Of a DNA stretch of 64,000 nucleotides, positions 34,088 through 44,873 are shown piece after piece. The stretch lies in the NCBI RefSeq assembly GCF_033705735.1, contig NZ_CP131130.1, positions 2,926,001 through 2,990,000 of the forward strand, given 5' to 3'. The DNA is from Shinella zoogloeoides (GTDB taxonomy: Bacteria > Pseudomonadota > Alphaproteobacteria > Rhizobiales > Rhizobiaceae). The first letter of the stretch is position 1; the number at the start of each line of letters is the position of its first letter. A program made the translations under genes and the position numbers. A model generated the notes under the pieces. The model ran no database searches, was not told the DNA's origin, and saw only the letters and a list, made by a program, of their open reading frames with translations.

Positions 34088-34342
34088 ATGGCTTCGGTCG
34101 TCATCTACACGCGTCAGTTCTGCGGCTATTGCAGCGCCGCGAAAAAACTCCTCGAGACGAAGGGCGTGGCCTATGAGGAGCATGACGCCACCCACGCGCC
34201 CGAGCTTCGCCAGGAGATGATCCAGCGCGCCGGCCGCAGCACCTTCCCGCAGATCTTCATCAACGATCGCCATGTCGGCGGCTGCGACGACCTGCATGCG
34301 CTGGAGCGCGCCGGCGAACTCGACGCCCTGCTCGCCGCCTGA
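34088..34342 (+). CDS. grxC: Glutaredoxin 3
   Basis: The 84-residue glutaredoxin has the dithiol active site CGYC at residues 11-14 (VIYTRQFCGYCSAAKKLLET), the cis-proline in STFPQIFIND and the glutathione-binding GGCDDLHALE. It reduces disulfides with glutathione in the cytoplasm. ATG 34088 is chosen by family length. It lies 11 bases before the hydrolase gene. Confidence 0.95.
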   Translation: MASVVIYTRQFCGYCSAAKKLLETKGVAYEEHDATHAPELRQEMIQRAGRSTFPQIFINDRHVGGCDDLHALERAGELDALLAA

Positions 34343-34353
34343 GGAGACCGCCC

Positions 34354-35223
34354 ATGACCGTCACGATCGCTGCCGTCCAGATGTGCTCCGGGACCGATCC
34401 GGTCCGCAACGTGGAGACGATGCGGCGGCTCGTGCGCGAGGCGGCAGCCAAGGGCGCCGCCTATGTCCAGACGCCGGAAATGACCGGCGCCCTGCAAAGA
34501 GATCGCGCAGGCCTCAAGGCCATCCTGCGGCAGGAGGAGGACGATCCCGTGGTCGCCGCCGCCGCAGCGCTTGCGGCCGAGCTTGCCATTCATGTCCATG
34601 TCGGCTCCACCGCCATCGCGCTTGCCGACGGCAAGGTCGCCAATCGCGGCTTCCTCTTCGGCCCGGACGGCGCGCGCATCTGCACCTACGACAAGATCCA
34701 CATGTTCGACGTCGACCTCGACAATGGCGAGAGCTGGCGCGAGAGCGCGGTCTATTCGCCGGGCGCGGTCGCGCGCCTTGCCGACCTTCCCTTCGGGCGG
34801 CTGGGCTTCGCCATCTGCTACGATGTACGCTTCCCCGAACTCTTCAAGGCCGAGGCGCAGGCCGGCGCGCAGATCATCTCTGTTCCCGCCGCCTTCACCC
34901 GCCAGACAGGCGAGGCGCATTGGGAAACGCTGCTGCGCGCCCGCGCCATCGAGAACGGCGTCTATATCGTCGCGGCCGCACAGGCGGGCGTGCACGAGGA
35001 CGGCCGCGAGACCTTCGGCCATTCGATGATCGTCGATCCCTGGGGCCGCGTGCTCGCCTCTGCCGGCGGTACGGGCGAGGCTGTGGTGCTGGCTGAGGTC
35101 GACACCGCCGCCGTGAAGGCCGCCCGCGACAAGATCCCCAACCTGCGCAACGGGCGCAGCTTCAGCCTGGAAGTGACGGGCGAAGAGCCCGGCGCGCCCG
35201 CGAAGGGAGGCGTTGCCGCTTGA
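34354..35223 (+). CDS. Carbon-nitrogen hydrolase, nitrilase superfamily (NIT-like amidase)
   Basis: The 289-residue enzyme has the Glu-Lys-Cys triad: Glu in VQTPEMTGALQ (about residue 42), Lys in CTYDKIHMFDVD and Cys in GFAICYDVRFPELFKA (about 155). The pattern matches the Nit1/omega-amidase branch, which in many organisms repairs deaminated glutathione or hydrolyses 2-oxoglutaramate. Placement next to grxC fits a glutathione-repair role, an inference. The stop overlaps the next start. Confidence 0.9.
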   Translation: MTVTIAAVQMCSGTDPVRNVETMRRLVREAAAKGAAYVQTPEMTGALQRDRAGLKAILRQEEDDPVVAAAAALAAELAIHVHVGSTAIALADGKVANRGFLFGPDGARICTYDKIHMFDVDLDNGESWRESAVYSPGAVARLADLPFGRLGFAICYDVRFPELFKAEAQAGAQIISVPAAFTRQTGEAHWETLLRARAIENGVYIVAAAQAGVHEDGRETFGHSMIVDPWGRVLASAGGTGEAVVLAEVDTAAVKAARDKIPNLRNGRSFSLEVTGEEPGAPAKGGVAA

Positions 35224-35648
35224 TCCGCTACGAACTCTCCTGCGACAACGGCCACGCCTTCGAAGGCTGGTTCGGCTCGGCGGACGATTTCGACCGCCAG
35301 CAGAAGATGGTGCTCGTCTCCTGCCCGACCTGCGGCTCGACCCACGTTTCCAAGCGGCTGATGGCGCCATCCGTCTCGACCGCCCGCAAGAAGCAGCAGC
35401 GTCAGGAACTGGCGGTGCAGACCGGCCAGCGCGAGATGATGGCGAAGCTGCGCGAGATCGTCTCGACCATCCGCGCGAATTCCGAGGATGTCGGCGACCG
35501 CTTTCCCGAGGAAGCCCGCAAGATCCACTACGGCGAGACCGAGCAGCGCGGCCTGGTCGGCCGGGCGACCGCGGACGAGGTACGCGACCTTCTCGAGGAA
35601 GGCGTCGAAGTCGCCCCCCTGCCCGTCCTGCCCGACGACACGAACTGA
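35220..35648 (+). CDS. DUF1178-family protein
   Basis: The 142-residue protein starts at a TTG overlapping the upstream TGA (TTGA). The N-terminus MIRYELSCDNGHAFEGWFGS and VSCPTCGSTHVSKRLMAPSV form a rubredoxin-like zinc-ribbon half. The C-terminus ends with ARKIHYGETEQRGLVGRATA and EGVEVAPLPVLP, the family signature. Function is unknown. It is coupled to the nitrilase-family gene. Confidence 0.9.
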   Translation: MIRYELSCDNGHAFEGWFGSADDFDRQQKMVLVSCPTCGSTHVSKRLMAPSVSTARKKQQRQELAVQTGQREMMAKLREIVSTIRANSEDVGDRFPEEARKIHYGETEQRGLVGRATADEVRDLLEEGVEVAPLPVLPDDTN

Positions 35649-35673
35649 CGCCGCATCGCCCCGAAAGCGAAGA

Positions 35674-36423
35674 TCAGGCGGACGCGCGGCGCGCGACCAG
35701 CATGTAGTTCACGTCCATGTCCTTCGAGAGGTTCCACTGGTTGAGCAGCGGATTGAAGAACACGCCCGTACGGTCCGTCACCGTCAGGCCGGATGCCGTG
35801 AGCGGCTTTTCGATCTCTTCCGGCCGCACCAGCTTCTCGTATTGATGGGTGCCGCGCGGCAGCCAGCGCAGCACATTCTCCGCCGCGAAGATAGCCAGCG
35901 CCGCCGCCTTCAGCGTGCGGTTGATCGTGGCGACGAACATCATGCCGCCGGGCCGCACCATGGAGGCGCAGGTGCCGAGGAAGAAATCGACGTCGGAGAC
36001 GTGTTCGACCACTTCCATGTTGAGCACGACGTCGAAGGTCTCGCCCGCTTCCGCCAGCGCCTCGGCCGTCACCGCGCGGTAATCGACCGGAACGCCGCTG
36101 CCGGCCGCATGGGCCTTGGCAATGCCGATATTCTTTTCCGACGCATCCGCGCCGAGCACATCCGCCCCCATGCGCGCCATCGGCTCGGATAGCAGGCCCC
36201 CGCCGCAGCCGATATCGAGGATGCGCAGACCTTCGAGCGGGCGATGGGACCGCGGATCGCGGCCGAACTGGGCGGAGACGAGATCGCGGACATAGGTAAG
36301 GCGAACGGGATTGAACTTGTGCAGCGGCCGGAACTTTCCGGTCGGGTCCCACCACTCGGCGGCCATGGCGGAAAAGCGGTCGACTTCCGCCTGGTCGATC
36401 GTCGTGCGGGCTGCCTCGCTCAT
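35674..36423 (-). CDS. ubiG: 3-demethylubiquinol/2-polyprenyl-6-hydroxyphenol O-methyltransferase
   Basis: The 249-residue UbiG catalyses both O-methylations in ubiquinone synthesis. Motif I is [20 protein letters not shown], followed by [34 protein letters not shown] and the UbiG signature FIN-like [18 protein letters not shown] with [20 protein letters not shown] 36423 gives [20 protein letters not shown], the standard start. It converges with the DUF1178 gene. Confidence 0.95.
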   Translation of the reverse strand: MSEAARTTIDQAEVDRFSAMAAEWWDPTGKFRPLHKFNPVRLTYVRDLVSAQFGRDPRSHRPLEGLRILDIGCGGGLLSEPMARMGADVLGADASEKNIGIAKAHAAGSGVPVDYRAVTAEALAEAGETFDVVLNMEVVEHVSDVDFFLGTCASMVRPGGMMFVATINRTLKAAALAIFAAENVLRWLPRGTHQYEKLVRPEEIEKPLTASGLTVTDRTGVFFNPLLNQWNLSKDMDVNYMLVARRASA

Positions 36424-36556
36424 GGCTCGTCTCCTTCGCGTCTTCTCCCCCGTGAAGTCGGCCTCAACGCGGCGGATGTCAAGAGGGCGAAGTGAAGCGC
36501 GGGCCGCCCCTGCCCAGCGCCGCAACGGCTCTGGACCGCGCCCCGTCTCGGCGGCT

Positions 36557-37318
36557 ATGACACGCACCATGACCGCATCCGCCTCCTCCTCCCGCCGCCA
36601 GCGCCTCACCCTTGCCGCCGACCGGCCGCTCATCTACGCCATCGGCGACGTGCACGGCTGCCATGCCGCGCTGCTGGCGCTGGAGGCGCGCATCCGGGAG
36701 GATGCGGCCGGCCATCCGGGCGCCCAGCCGCTGATCGTCTATCTCGGCGATTATGTCGACCGCGGCCCGGCCTCAAGCGCCGTGATCGAGCATCTCGCCG
36801 CGGAACGCCATGGCGACGGCATCGAGCGCATCGCGCTCTGCGGCAACCATGACGACACGTTCCTGAAATTCATCGCCGATCCGCCGCGACATCAGCGCTG
36901 GCTCGATTTCGGCGGCGATGCGACGCTGCGCTCCTACGGGCTGGAACCGTCCGGCTATCTCGACCGCCCCGGCGGCCTGGAGGCTCTTGGCTCGGACCTT
37001 CGGGCACGCATGCCCGCCCGCCATATCGCCTTCCTGCAAGGCCTGCCGATCGCCGCCCGCTGCGGCGACCGCCTCTTCGTGCATGCGGGCATCCTGCCCG
37101 GCGTGCCGCTGCGCCAGCAGGAAGACCACGACATGATGTGGATCCGCGAGCCCTTCCTCAGCGACGGACCGGGCCTGCCCGTCACCGTCATCCACGGCCA
37201 CACGGCCGGTCCCGAGCCGGTCTTCCGCCCGGGCCGCATCTGCATCGACACGACCTGCTACGCCACCGGCCGCCTGACGGCCCTGAAGGTCACGCCCGAC
37301 GGCGAGACGCTTCTCTAG
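36557..37318 (+). CDS. Metallophosphoesterase of the serine/threonine phosphatase type
   Basis: The product is about 253 residues from ATG 36557 (ATG 36569 is the alternative). Metal-binding motifs are [13 protein letters not shown] (GDxHG), [14 protein letters not shown] (GDxxDRG), [11 protein letters not shown] (GNHD) and [13 protein letters not shown]. This is the PrpA/ApaH-like PPP class that hydrolyses phosphoproteins or dinucleoside polyphosphates. Substrate unknown. Its 3' end overlaps the convergent guanylyltransferase gene by 4 bases. Confidence 0.85.
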   Translation: MTRTMTASASSSRRQRLTLAADRPLIYAIGDVHGCHAALLALEARIREDAAGHPGAQPLIVYLGDYVDRGPASSAVIEHLAAERHGDGIERIALCGNHDDTFLKFIADPPRHQRWLDFGGDATLRSYGLEPSGYLDRPGGLEALGSDLRARMPARHIAFLQGLPIAARCGDRLFVHAGILPGVPLRQQEDHDMMWIREPFLSDGPGLPVTVIHGHTAGPEPVFRPGRICIDTTCYATGRLTALKVTPDGETLL

Positions 37319-38742
37319 CCGCGGCCGAACTCGTCCTCGATGCGGATGATATCATCCTCGCCGAGATAGGAGCCGGTCTGGACCTCGATGAGCTCCAGCA
37401 GGATCTTGCCCGGATTGGCGAGCCGGTGCATCTCGCCCTGCGGAATATAGACCGACTCGTTCTCGCGCAGCGGGATCGTCCTGTCGCCGATCGTCACCTC
37501 GGCGGTGCCGCGCACGACGATCCAGTGCTCCGAGCGGTGATGATGCTTCTGCAGCGACAGCCGCTTGCCGGGCGTCACGAACAGGCGCTTGACCTGGAAG
37601 CGCTCGCCGTTCAGCACCGACGTATAGCCGCCCCAGGGGCGGTAGGAGGTCGGATGCGTCTCCGTCAGCTTGGCCGTCTTCGGCAGCGCCGCGAGATGCT
37701 TCACCAGCCTGCCGACATTCTGGCTGTCCTCCAGCCGCCCGACATAGACGGCATCCTCGCTGGCGACGACCGCGACATTTTCCAGCCCCTGCACGGCAAC
37801 ATGGATATCGCGAGAGATCACCAGCGAATTGCGCGTGTCGAGAACCGTCGTGCTGCCGTCAGCGACATTGCCCGCTTCGTCCCGCTGGCCGGTCTTCCAC
37901 ACGGAATCCCAACTGCCGAGATCGGACCAGGAAATCGGCGAAGGCACGACGGCGGCAATCGGCGTCTTCTCGAAGATGGCGTAGTCGACGGAAATATCCG
38001 GCGCGCGGGCGAAGGCCTCGGCGTCCAGCCGCTCGAAATCGAGGTCGTGCTGCGCCTTGGCGACCGCTTCGCTCGCCGCGTTCAGCACCTCGGGGGCATA
38101 TTGCTGCAACTCGCGCAGGAAATGGCCGACCGGCAGCATGAACATGCCGGAATTCCACAAATAGCCGCCCGTCGCCAGCATGGCGGCGGCGTTGTCGTGG
38201 TCCGGCTTCTCGACGAAGCGGCGCACCGCATGGGCGCCGTTGCCGATTTCCTCGCCGATCTCGATATAGCCGTAGCCGGTCGCCGGCTCCTTGGGCGTGA
38301 TGCCGAAGGTCACGAGGCGCCCGGTGCGGGCAGCGGCCGCCGCCTTGGCGATGCAGTCGAAATAGGTCGCATCGGCGTCGATCTCATGGTCGGAGGCGAG
38401 CACCTGCATGATCGCGTCACTGCCATGGACACGGGCGATCAGCGTCGCGGCGGCGGCAAGCGCGGGCGCTGTGTTGCGTGCCACTGGCTCAAGAAGGATG
38501 GAGGTCAGCGCCATGTCGACCGCCCGCGCCTGCTCGGCGACAAGGAAACGGAAATCGCTGTTGGTGACAATGACCGGCGGCTCGTAAAGCGCCTTGTCGG
38601 AAACCCGCGCCAGCGACTTCTGGAAGAGCGTCGTTTCCCCGAGGAATTCGAGGAACTGCTTGGGCGCCGAAGCGCGCGACAGGGGCCAGAGGCGGGTGCC
38701 TTTTCCGCCGGCCATGATGACGGGTACGATCTTGCTGCTCAT
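37315..38742 (-). CDS. Mannose-1-phosphate guanylyltransferase / mannose-6-phosphate isomerase
   Basis: This bifunctional enzyme of 475 residues supplies GDP-mannose for surface polysaccharide. The N-terminal guanylyltransferase has the signature PVIMAGGKGTRLWPLSRASA and FLEFLGETTLFQKSL, with FVEKPDHDNAAAML as the mannose-binding segment. The C-terminal cupin isomerase has RPWGGYTSVLNGERFQVKRL and the metal-binding HHHRSEHWIVVRGTAEVTIG plus PQGEMHRLANPG. ATG 38742 is chosen because AGGA lies 8 bases upstream. Equivalents are named noeJ, manC or xanB. Confidence 0.93.
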   Translation of the reverse strand: MSSKIVPVIMAGGKGTRLWPLSRASAPKQFLEFLGETTLFQKSLARVSDKALYEPPVIVTNSDFRFLVAEQARAVDMALTSILLEPVARNTAPALAAAATLIARVHGSDAIMQVLASDHEIDADATYFDCIAKAAAAARTGRLVTFGITPKEPATGYGYIEIGEEIGNGAHAVRRFVEKPDHDNAAAMLATGGYLWNSGMFMLPVGHFLRELQQYAPEVLNAASEAVAKAQHDLDFERLDAEAFARAPDISVDYAIFEKTPIAAVVPSPISWSDLGSWDSVWKTGQRDEAGNVADGSTTVLDTRNSLVISRDIHVAVQGLENVAVVASEDAVYVGRLEDSQNVGRLVKHLAALPKTAKLTETHPTSYRPWGGYTSVLNGERFQVKRLFVTPGKRLSLQKHHHRSEHWIVVRGTAEVTIGDRTIPLRENESVYIPQGEMHRLANPGKILLELIEVQTGSYLGEDDIIRIEDEFGRG

Positions 38743-38908
38743 CCATTCCATCCTGACATCCAGCCGCCATCGCGGCGACCGCATCTCGCGCCAATCTCCT
38801 CTCGTCCCGTAAAGAAACAGGAAATCGCGCTGCGGTTGTCAGAATGAAGGGTGAGCCATTCTCGCGGAAAGGTAAAGGAGTCCTTCCGCCCGAAGCAAGG
38901 CAACAAAA

Positions 38909-38926
38909 AACCCGCCGGAGCGGGTT
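38909..38926 (-). terminator. Rho-independent terminator of the atp operon
   Basis: On the minus strand AACCCGC-TCCG-GCGGGTT is followed by TTTTG, 24 bases after the atpC stop. A short GC stem with a T-run, typical. Confidence 0.9.
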
Positions 38927-38949
38927 CGATGTGTTTCATGCGACCGGCA

Positions 38950-39357
38950 TCAGACCGGCATCACGATGCCCTGGAGCGTCGTCAGCTCGGCGAGATAGGT
39001 CTCGATGCCGAACTTCTGGTCGTCCGTCTTCACGTGGTCGAGCTCCTTGCGGACAGCCTCGATACGACGCGTGATGTCGTCGTTGTTGAATTCGTCGACA
39101 TGGACCGCCGATTCGGCGAGCAGCGTGCAGCCGGTCGGAATGATATCGGCGAAACCGCCGAAGACCACGTAGCGGTCCTTCTTGCCGTCGGCCGTCTTCA
39201 CGGTGACGATGCCCGGCTTGATCGTCGTCATGGTCGGCGCATGGTTGGCCATGACGGTCATCTCGCCCTCGGTCGCCGGGATGACGACTTCGCTGACGCT
39301 GCCGGAAACCAGCAGGCGCTCGGGGGAAACGAGTTCAAAGTTGAAACTGTCAGCCAT
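38950..39357 (-). CDS. atpC: ATP synthase F1 epsilon subunit
   Basis: The 135-residue epsilon subunit of F1 begins at ATG 39357 (MADSFNFELVSPERLLVSGS). Conserved blocks are VVIPATEGEMTVMANHAPTM and YVVFGGFADIIPTGCTLLAE, then a C-terminal helix pair. Two codons earlier another ATG exists but lacks spacing. Last gene of the atpHAGDC operon. Confidence 0.96.
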   Translation of the reverse strand: MADSFNFELVSPERLLVSGSVSEVVIPATEGEMTVMANHAPTMTTIKPGIVTVKTADGKKDRYVVFGGFADIIPTGCTLLAESAVHVDEFNNDDITRRIEAVRKELDHVKTDDQKFGIETYLAELTTLQGIVMPV

Positions 39358-39398
39358 GACCATTCACTTCTTCTGATTTCATACGGCCGGGAAGAGAA

Positions 39399-39419
39399 GG
39401 GCGCCCGGTGCGGGCGCCC
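39399..39419 (-). promoter_or_regulatory. Intercistronic hairpin between atpD and atpC
   Basis: GGGCGCCCG pairs with CGGGCGCCC around three bases, a very stable 9-bp stem. No T-run follows, so it probably stabilises the atpHAGD message or lowers read-through into atpC. It does not replace the terminator after atpC. Confidence 0.5.
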
Positions 39420-39427
39420 GACAATCA

Positions 39428-41928
<2,501 letters not shown>

Positions 41929-42028
41929 CCGTTTTCCGTCCTGTAACACGATCCGGAGGGATCATGCGTCAAATCCAAAGTTCGGGGCGCCTGCGCGCCG
42001 GTGAGCGCGCAGGGCTAGAACCGTCAGC

Positions 42029-43558
42029 TCAGCCGAAGGTCTTGGCGAAGGCGTCGAGAGCAGCCTTGAGCTTGCCCTTCGTGTCGTCGCTGATGGCCTT
42101 GTCCGTGCGGATCGTGTCGAGGATAGCCTTGCCCTCGGAACGCATGTAGCCGAGCAGGCCCTGCTCGAACTTGCCGACCTGTGCGACCGGAAGCTTGTCG
42201 AGGTAGCCGTTGACGCCGGCGAAGATCACGACGACCTGCTCTTCCGTCTTCAGCGGCGAGAACTGCGGCTGCTTCAGGAGTTCGGTCAGGCGTGCACCGC
42301 GGTTGAGCAGGCGCTGCGTCGCGGCGTCGAGGTCCGAGCCGAACTGGGCGAAGGCTGCCATTTCGCGATACTGGGCAAGCTCGCCCTTGATCGAGCCGGC
42401 AACCTGCTTCATCGCCTTGATCTGTGCGGACGAGCCCACGCGGGAAACCGACAGACCGACGTTAACGGCCGGGCGGATACCCTGGTAGAACAGGTCCGTT
42501 TCAAGGAAGATCTGGCCGTCGGTGATCGAGATCACGTTGGTCGGGATGAACGCCGAAACGTCGTTACCCTGGGTTTCGATGACCGGCAGAGCCGTCAGCG
42601 AGCCAGCGCCCATGTCGTCGTTGAGCTTTGCAGCGCGCTCGAGGAGACGCGAATGCAGGTAGAAGACGTCGCCCGGGTAAGCTTCACGGCCCGGCGGGCG
42701 GCGCAGCAGCAGCGACATCTGGCGGTAGGAAACGGCCTGCTTGGAAAGGTCGTCATAGCCGATGAGGGCGTGCTTGCCGTTGTCACGGAAGTATTCGCCC
42801 ATCGCGCAGCCGGCGAACGGTGCGAGATACTGCATCGGCGCCGGGTCGGACGCGGTGGCAGCAACGATGATCGAGTACTGGAGAGCGCCGCGCTCTTCGA
42901 GAACCTTCACGAACTGGGCGACGGTCGAACGCTTCTGGCCGATAGCGACGTAGACGCAGTACAGCTTGTCGCCGTCCGGGCCGTTGTCGTGGATGGCCTT
43001 CTGGTTCAGGATCGTGTCCAGAATGATGGCGGTCTTGCCGGTCTGGCGGTCGCCGATGACGAGCTCGCGCTGGCCGCGGCCGACCGGGATCAGGGCGTCG
43101 ATGGCCTTGAGGCCGGTCGACATCGGCTCATGAACCGACTTGCGCGGGATGATGCCCGGAGCCTTGACGTCGACGCGTGCGCGCTGCTTGGCATTGATCG
43201 GGCCCTTGCCGTCGATCGGGTTGCCGAGCGCGTCGACGACGCGGCCGAGCAGTTCCGGACCGACCGGCACGTCAACGATAGCGCCCGTACGCTTGACGGT
43301 GTCGCCTTCCTTGATGTCACGGTCCGAACCGAAGATAACGACACCGACGTTGTCGCTTTCCAGGTTCAGCGCCATGCCGCGGATGCCGCCGGGGAACTCC
43401 ACCATTTCACCGGCCTGGACATTGTCGAGGCCGTAAACGCGGGCGATACCGTCACCGACGGAAAGCACCTGGCCGACTTCCGAGACTTCCGCCTCTTTGC
43501 CGAAGTTTTTGATCTGATCTTTGAGAATTGCGGAAATTTCCGCGGCGCGGATATCCAT
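42029..43558 (-). CDS. atpA: ATP synthase F1 alpha subunit
   Basis: The 509-residue non-catalytic nucleotide-binding subunit begins [20 protein letters not shown]. The P-loop is [15 protein letters not shown] (about 169-183). Other blocks are [40 protein letters not shown] and the alpha signature [17 protein letters not shown] with the arginine finger in SVSRVGS. The ATG shares its A with the atpH stop, so translation is coupled. Confidence 0.97.
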   Translation of the reverse strand: MDIRAAEISAILKDQIKNFGKEAEVSEVGQVLSVGDGIARVYGLDNVQAGEMVEFPGGIRGMALNLESDNVGVVIFGSDRDIKEGDTVKRTGAIVDVPVGPELLGRVVDALGNPIDGKGPINAKQRARVDVKAPGIIPRKSVHEPMSTGLKAIDALIPVGRGQRELVIGDRQTGKTAIILDTILNQKAIHDNGPDGDKLYCVYVAIGQKRSTVAQFVKVLEERGALQYSIIVAATASDPAPMQYLAPFAGCAMGEYFRDNGKHALIGYDDLSKQAVSYRQMSLLLRRPPGREAYPGDVFYLHSRLLERAAKLNDDMGAGSLTALPVIETQGNDVSAFIPTNVISITDGQIFLETDLFYQGIRPAVNVGLSVSRVGSSAQIKAMKQVAGSIKGELAQYREMAAFAQFGSDLDAATQRLLNRGARLTELLKQPQFSPLKTEEQVVVIFAGVNGYLDKLPVAQVGKFEQGLLGYMRSEGKAILDTIRTDKAISDDTKGKLKAALDAFAKTFG

Positions 43559-44124
43559 CAGCCGACCTCTTTCAGTGCAAGCTTAAGAGTAGAGAGTTTG
43601 GTGCGAAGGGACGTGTCGATCTGGCGCGATCCCACCTTGACGATCAGACCACCGAGAATGGACGGATCCACGGTGACGGCAACCGCCACGTCTTTGCCGG
43701 TGACGCCTTTCAGCGCCGCCTTCAATTCGTTTTCCTGCGCTGCGGTCAGCGCATGGGCCGAGGTGACGTCGGCCGTGATTTCGCCGCGGGCGCGGGCCGC
43801 GATGACGCGGTACGCCTTGATCATGCCGGGAACGGCGAAAAGGCGACGATTGGACGCAACCACCTTGAGGAAGTTTGCCACGAGACCCGTAATGCCGGCC
43901 TTGGCGGCGACGGCGGCAATGGCCTTGGTCTGATCTTCGGCGGAGAAGACAGGGCTGGCGATCAGCCGCTTCAGGTCGTCGCTTTCGTCGATCAACGCCT
44001 GGAAACGGGCGAGATCGGCACCGACACTGTCAGCCGAACCGGCTTCCTGAGCGAGGTCGAAAAGCGAAGACGCGTATCTTTCTGCAACACCGGAAACAAG
44101 CTGGGATGTGTCTGCCACGGGCAC
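43558..44124 (-). CDS. atpH: ATP synthase F1 delta subunit
   Basis: The 188-residue stalk protein begins at a GTG (44124; another GTG two codons later is possible): [20 protein letters not shown]. The C-terminus [20 protein letters not shown] and [20 protein letters not shown] is the conserved delta domain. First gene of the F1 operon; F0 genes are encoded elsewhere, as in other alphaproteobacteria. The 262-base region upstream (44125-44386) holds its promoter and no gene. Confidence 0.95.
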   Translation of the reverse strand: MPVADTSQLVSGVAERYASSLFDLAQEAGSADSVGADLARFQALIDESDDLKRLIASPVFSAEDQTKAIAAVAAKAGITGLVANFLKVVASNRRLFAVPGMIKAYRVIAARARGEITADVTSAHALTAAQENELKAALKGVTGKDVAVAVTVDPSILGGLIVKVGSRQIDTSLRTKLSTLKLALKEVG

Positions 44125-44386
44125 AAGCTTCTCTTCTTATCATCCAGAGCGCTGGGCAGTAGCGAAGCTACGGTCCTAACCATCTGAAATCGTTGCGGTA
44201 ATCTTCAGTTCCCACAGGCTCGGGCGCCCGCTTTTTCTGAATTTCGCGGTTCGTCTAGCATACGAAACCGGGACTCGCAACACGCCGGACGCAGGAATGC
44301 GCCATAAGTCGGCCACAGTCGGGGCAAAAGTTGACTGCGCGTGGTCTATTTACACGCCGGCTGGCCTTCGCGGCCCGGTTTTCCGG

Positions 44387-44770
44387 TCAGATGAAGCCGA
44401 AGGCATAGCCGAGCGGCAGGGCAGCGAGCACCGCCTGCACGAGGAGCGCGAGAAGGTTCTTCAGCGAGAAGGAACGGTCCGACATCAGGGAGAGGATGCG
44501 ACCGAAGGCGGCCAGCGCGAAACCGCCACCGATGGCCATGTAGATCCAGCTCTGCGCCATCATCAGCGCCACGATTGCAAGCCCCGCATGAAAGCCGCCG
44601 GCCGAACGGGCGAAGGCATAAGCCTCGCGGCTGCCCTCCTTCGGCTGGAGCCCGGCGAACTTGAGCGCCATGCCGGGCGCGAAGAGCACGAAGAGGCCGA
44701 AAAGCCCCGTGACGATGGCCGCCAGAAACGCCAGGAGCTCGCCGGTCTCGGTGGGGATGTAGAATTCCAT
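44387..44770 (-). CDS. Small integral membrane protein, four segments
   Basis: The 127-residue protein from ATG 44770 (MEFYIPTETGELLAFLAAIV) has four hydrophobic segments: LLAFLAAIVTGLFGLFVLFA, GGFHAGLAIVALMMAQSWIY, MAIGGGFALAAFGRILSLMS and LLALLVQAVLAALPLGYAFG. It resembles DUF4345-type uncharacterised membrane proteins. GGGAGAG lies before the ATG; a frame continuing upstream is not preferred. Function not known. Confidence 0.7.
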   Translation of the reverse strand: MEFYIPTETGELLAFLAAIVTGLFGLFVLFAPGMALKFAGLQPKEGSREAYAFARSAGGFHAGLAIVALMMAQSWIYMAIGGGFALAAFGRILSLMSDRSFSLKNLLALLVQAVLAALPLGYAFGFI

Positions 44771-44873
44771 CTGGCGTCTCTCCCGTCGGTTGCTGCGGCC
44801 TTCTATCGCACAGGCGCCCGGCGCGCAGAAGCGCACGGGGCCAATTCGCACAACTCTTTGTTAACCTTGCGCC

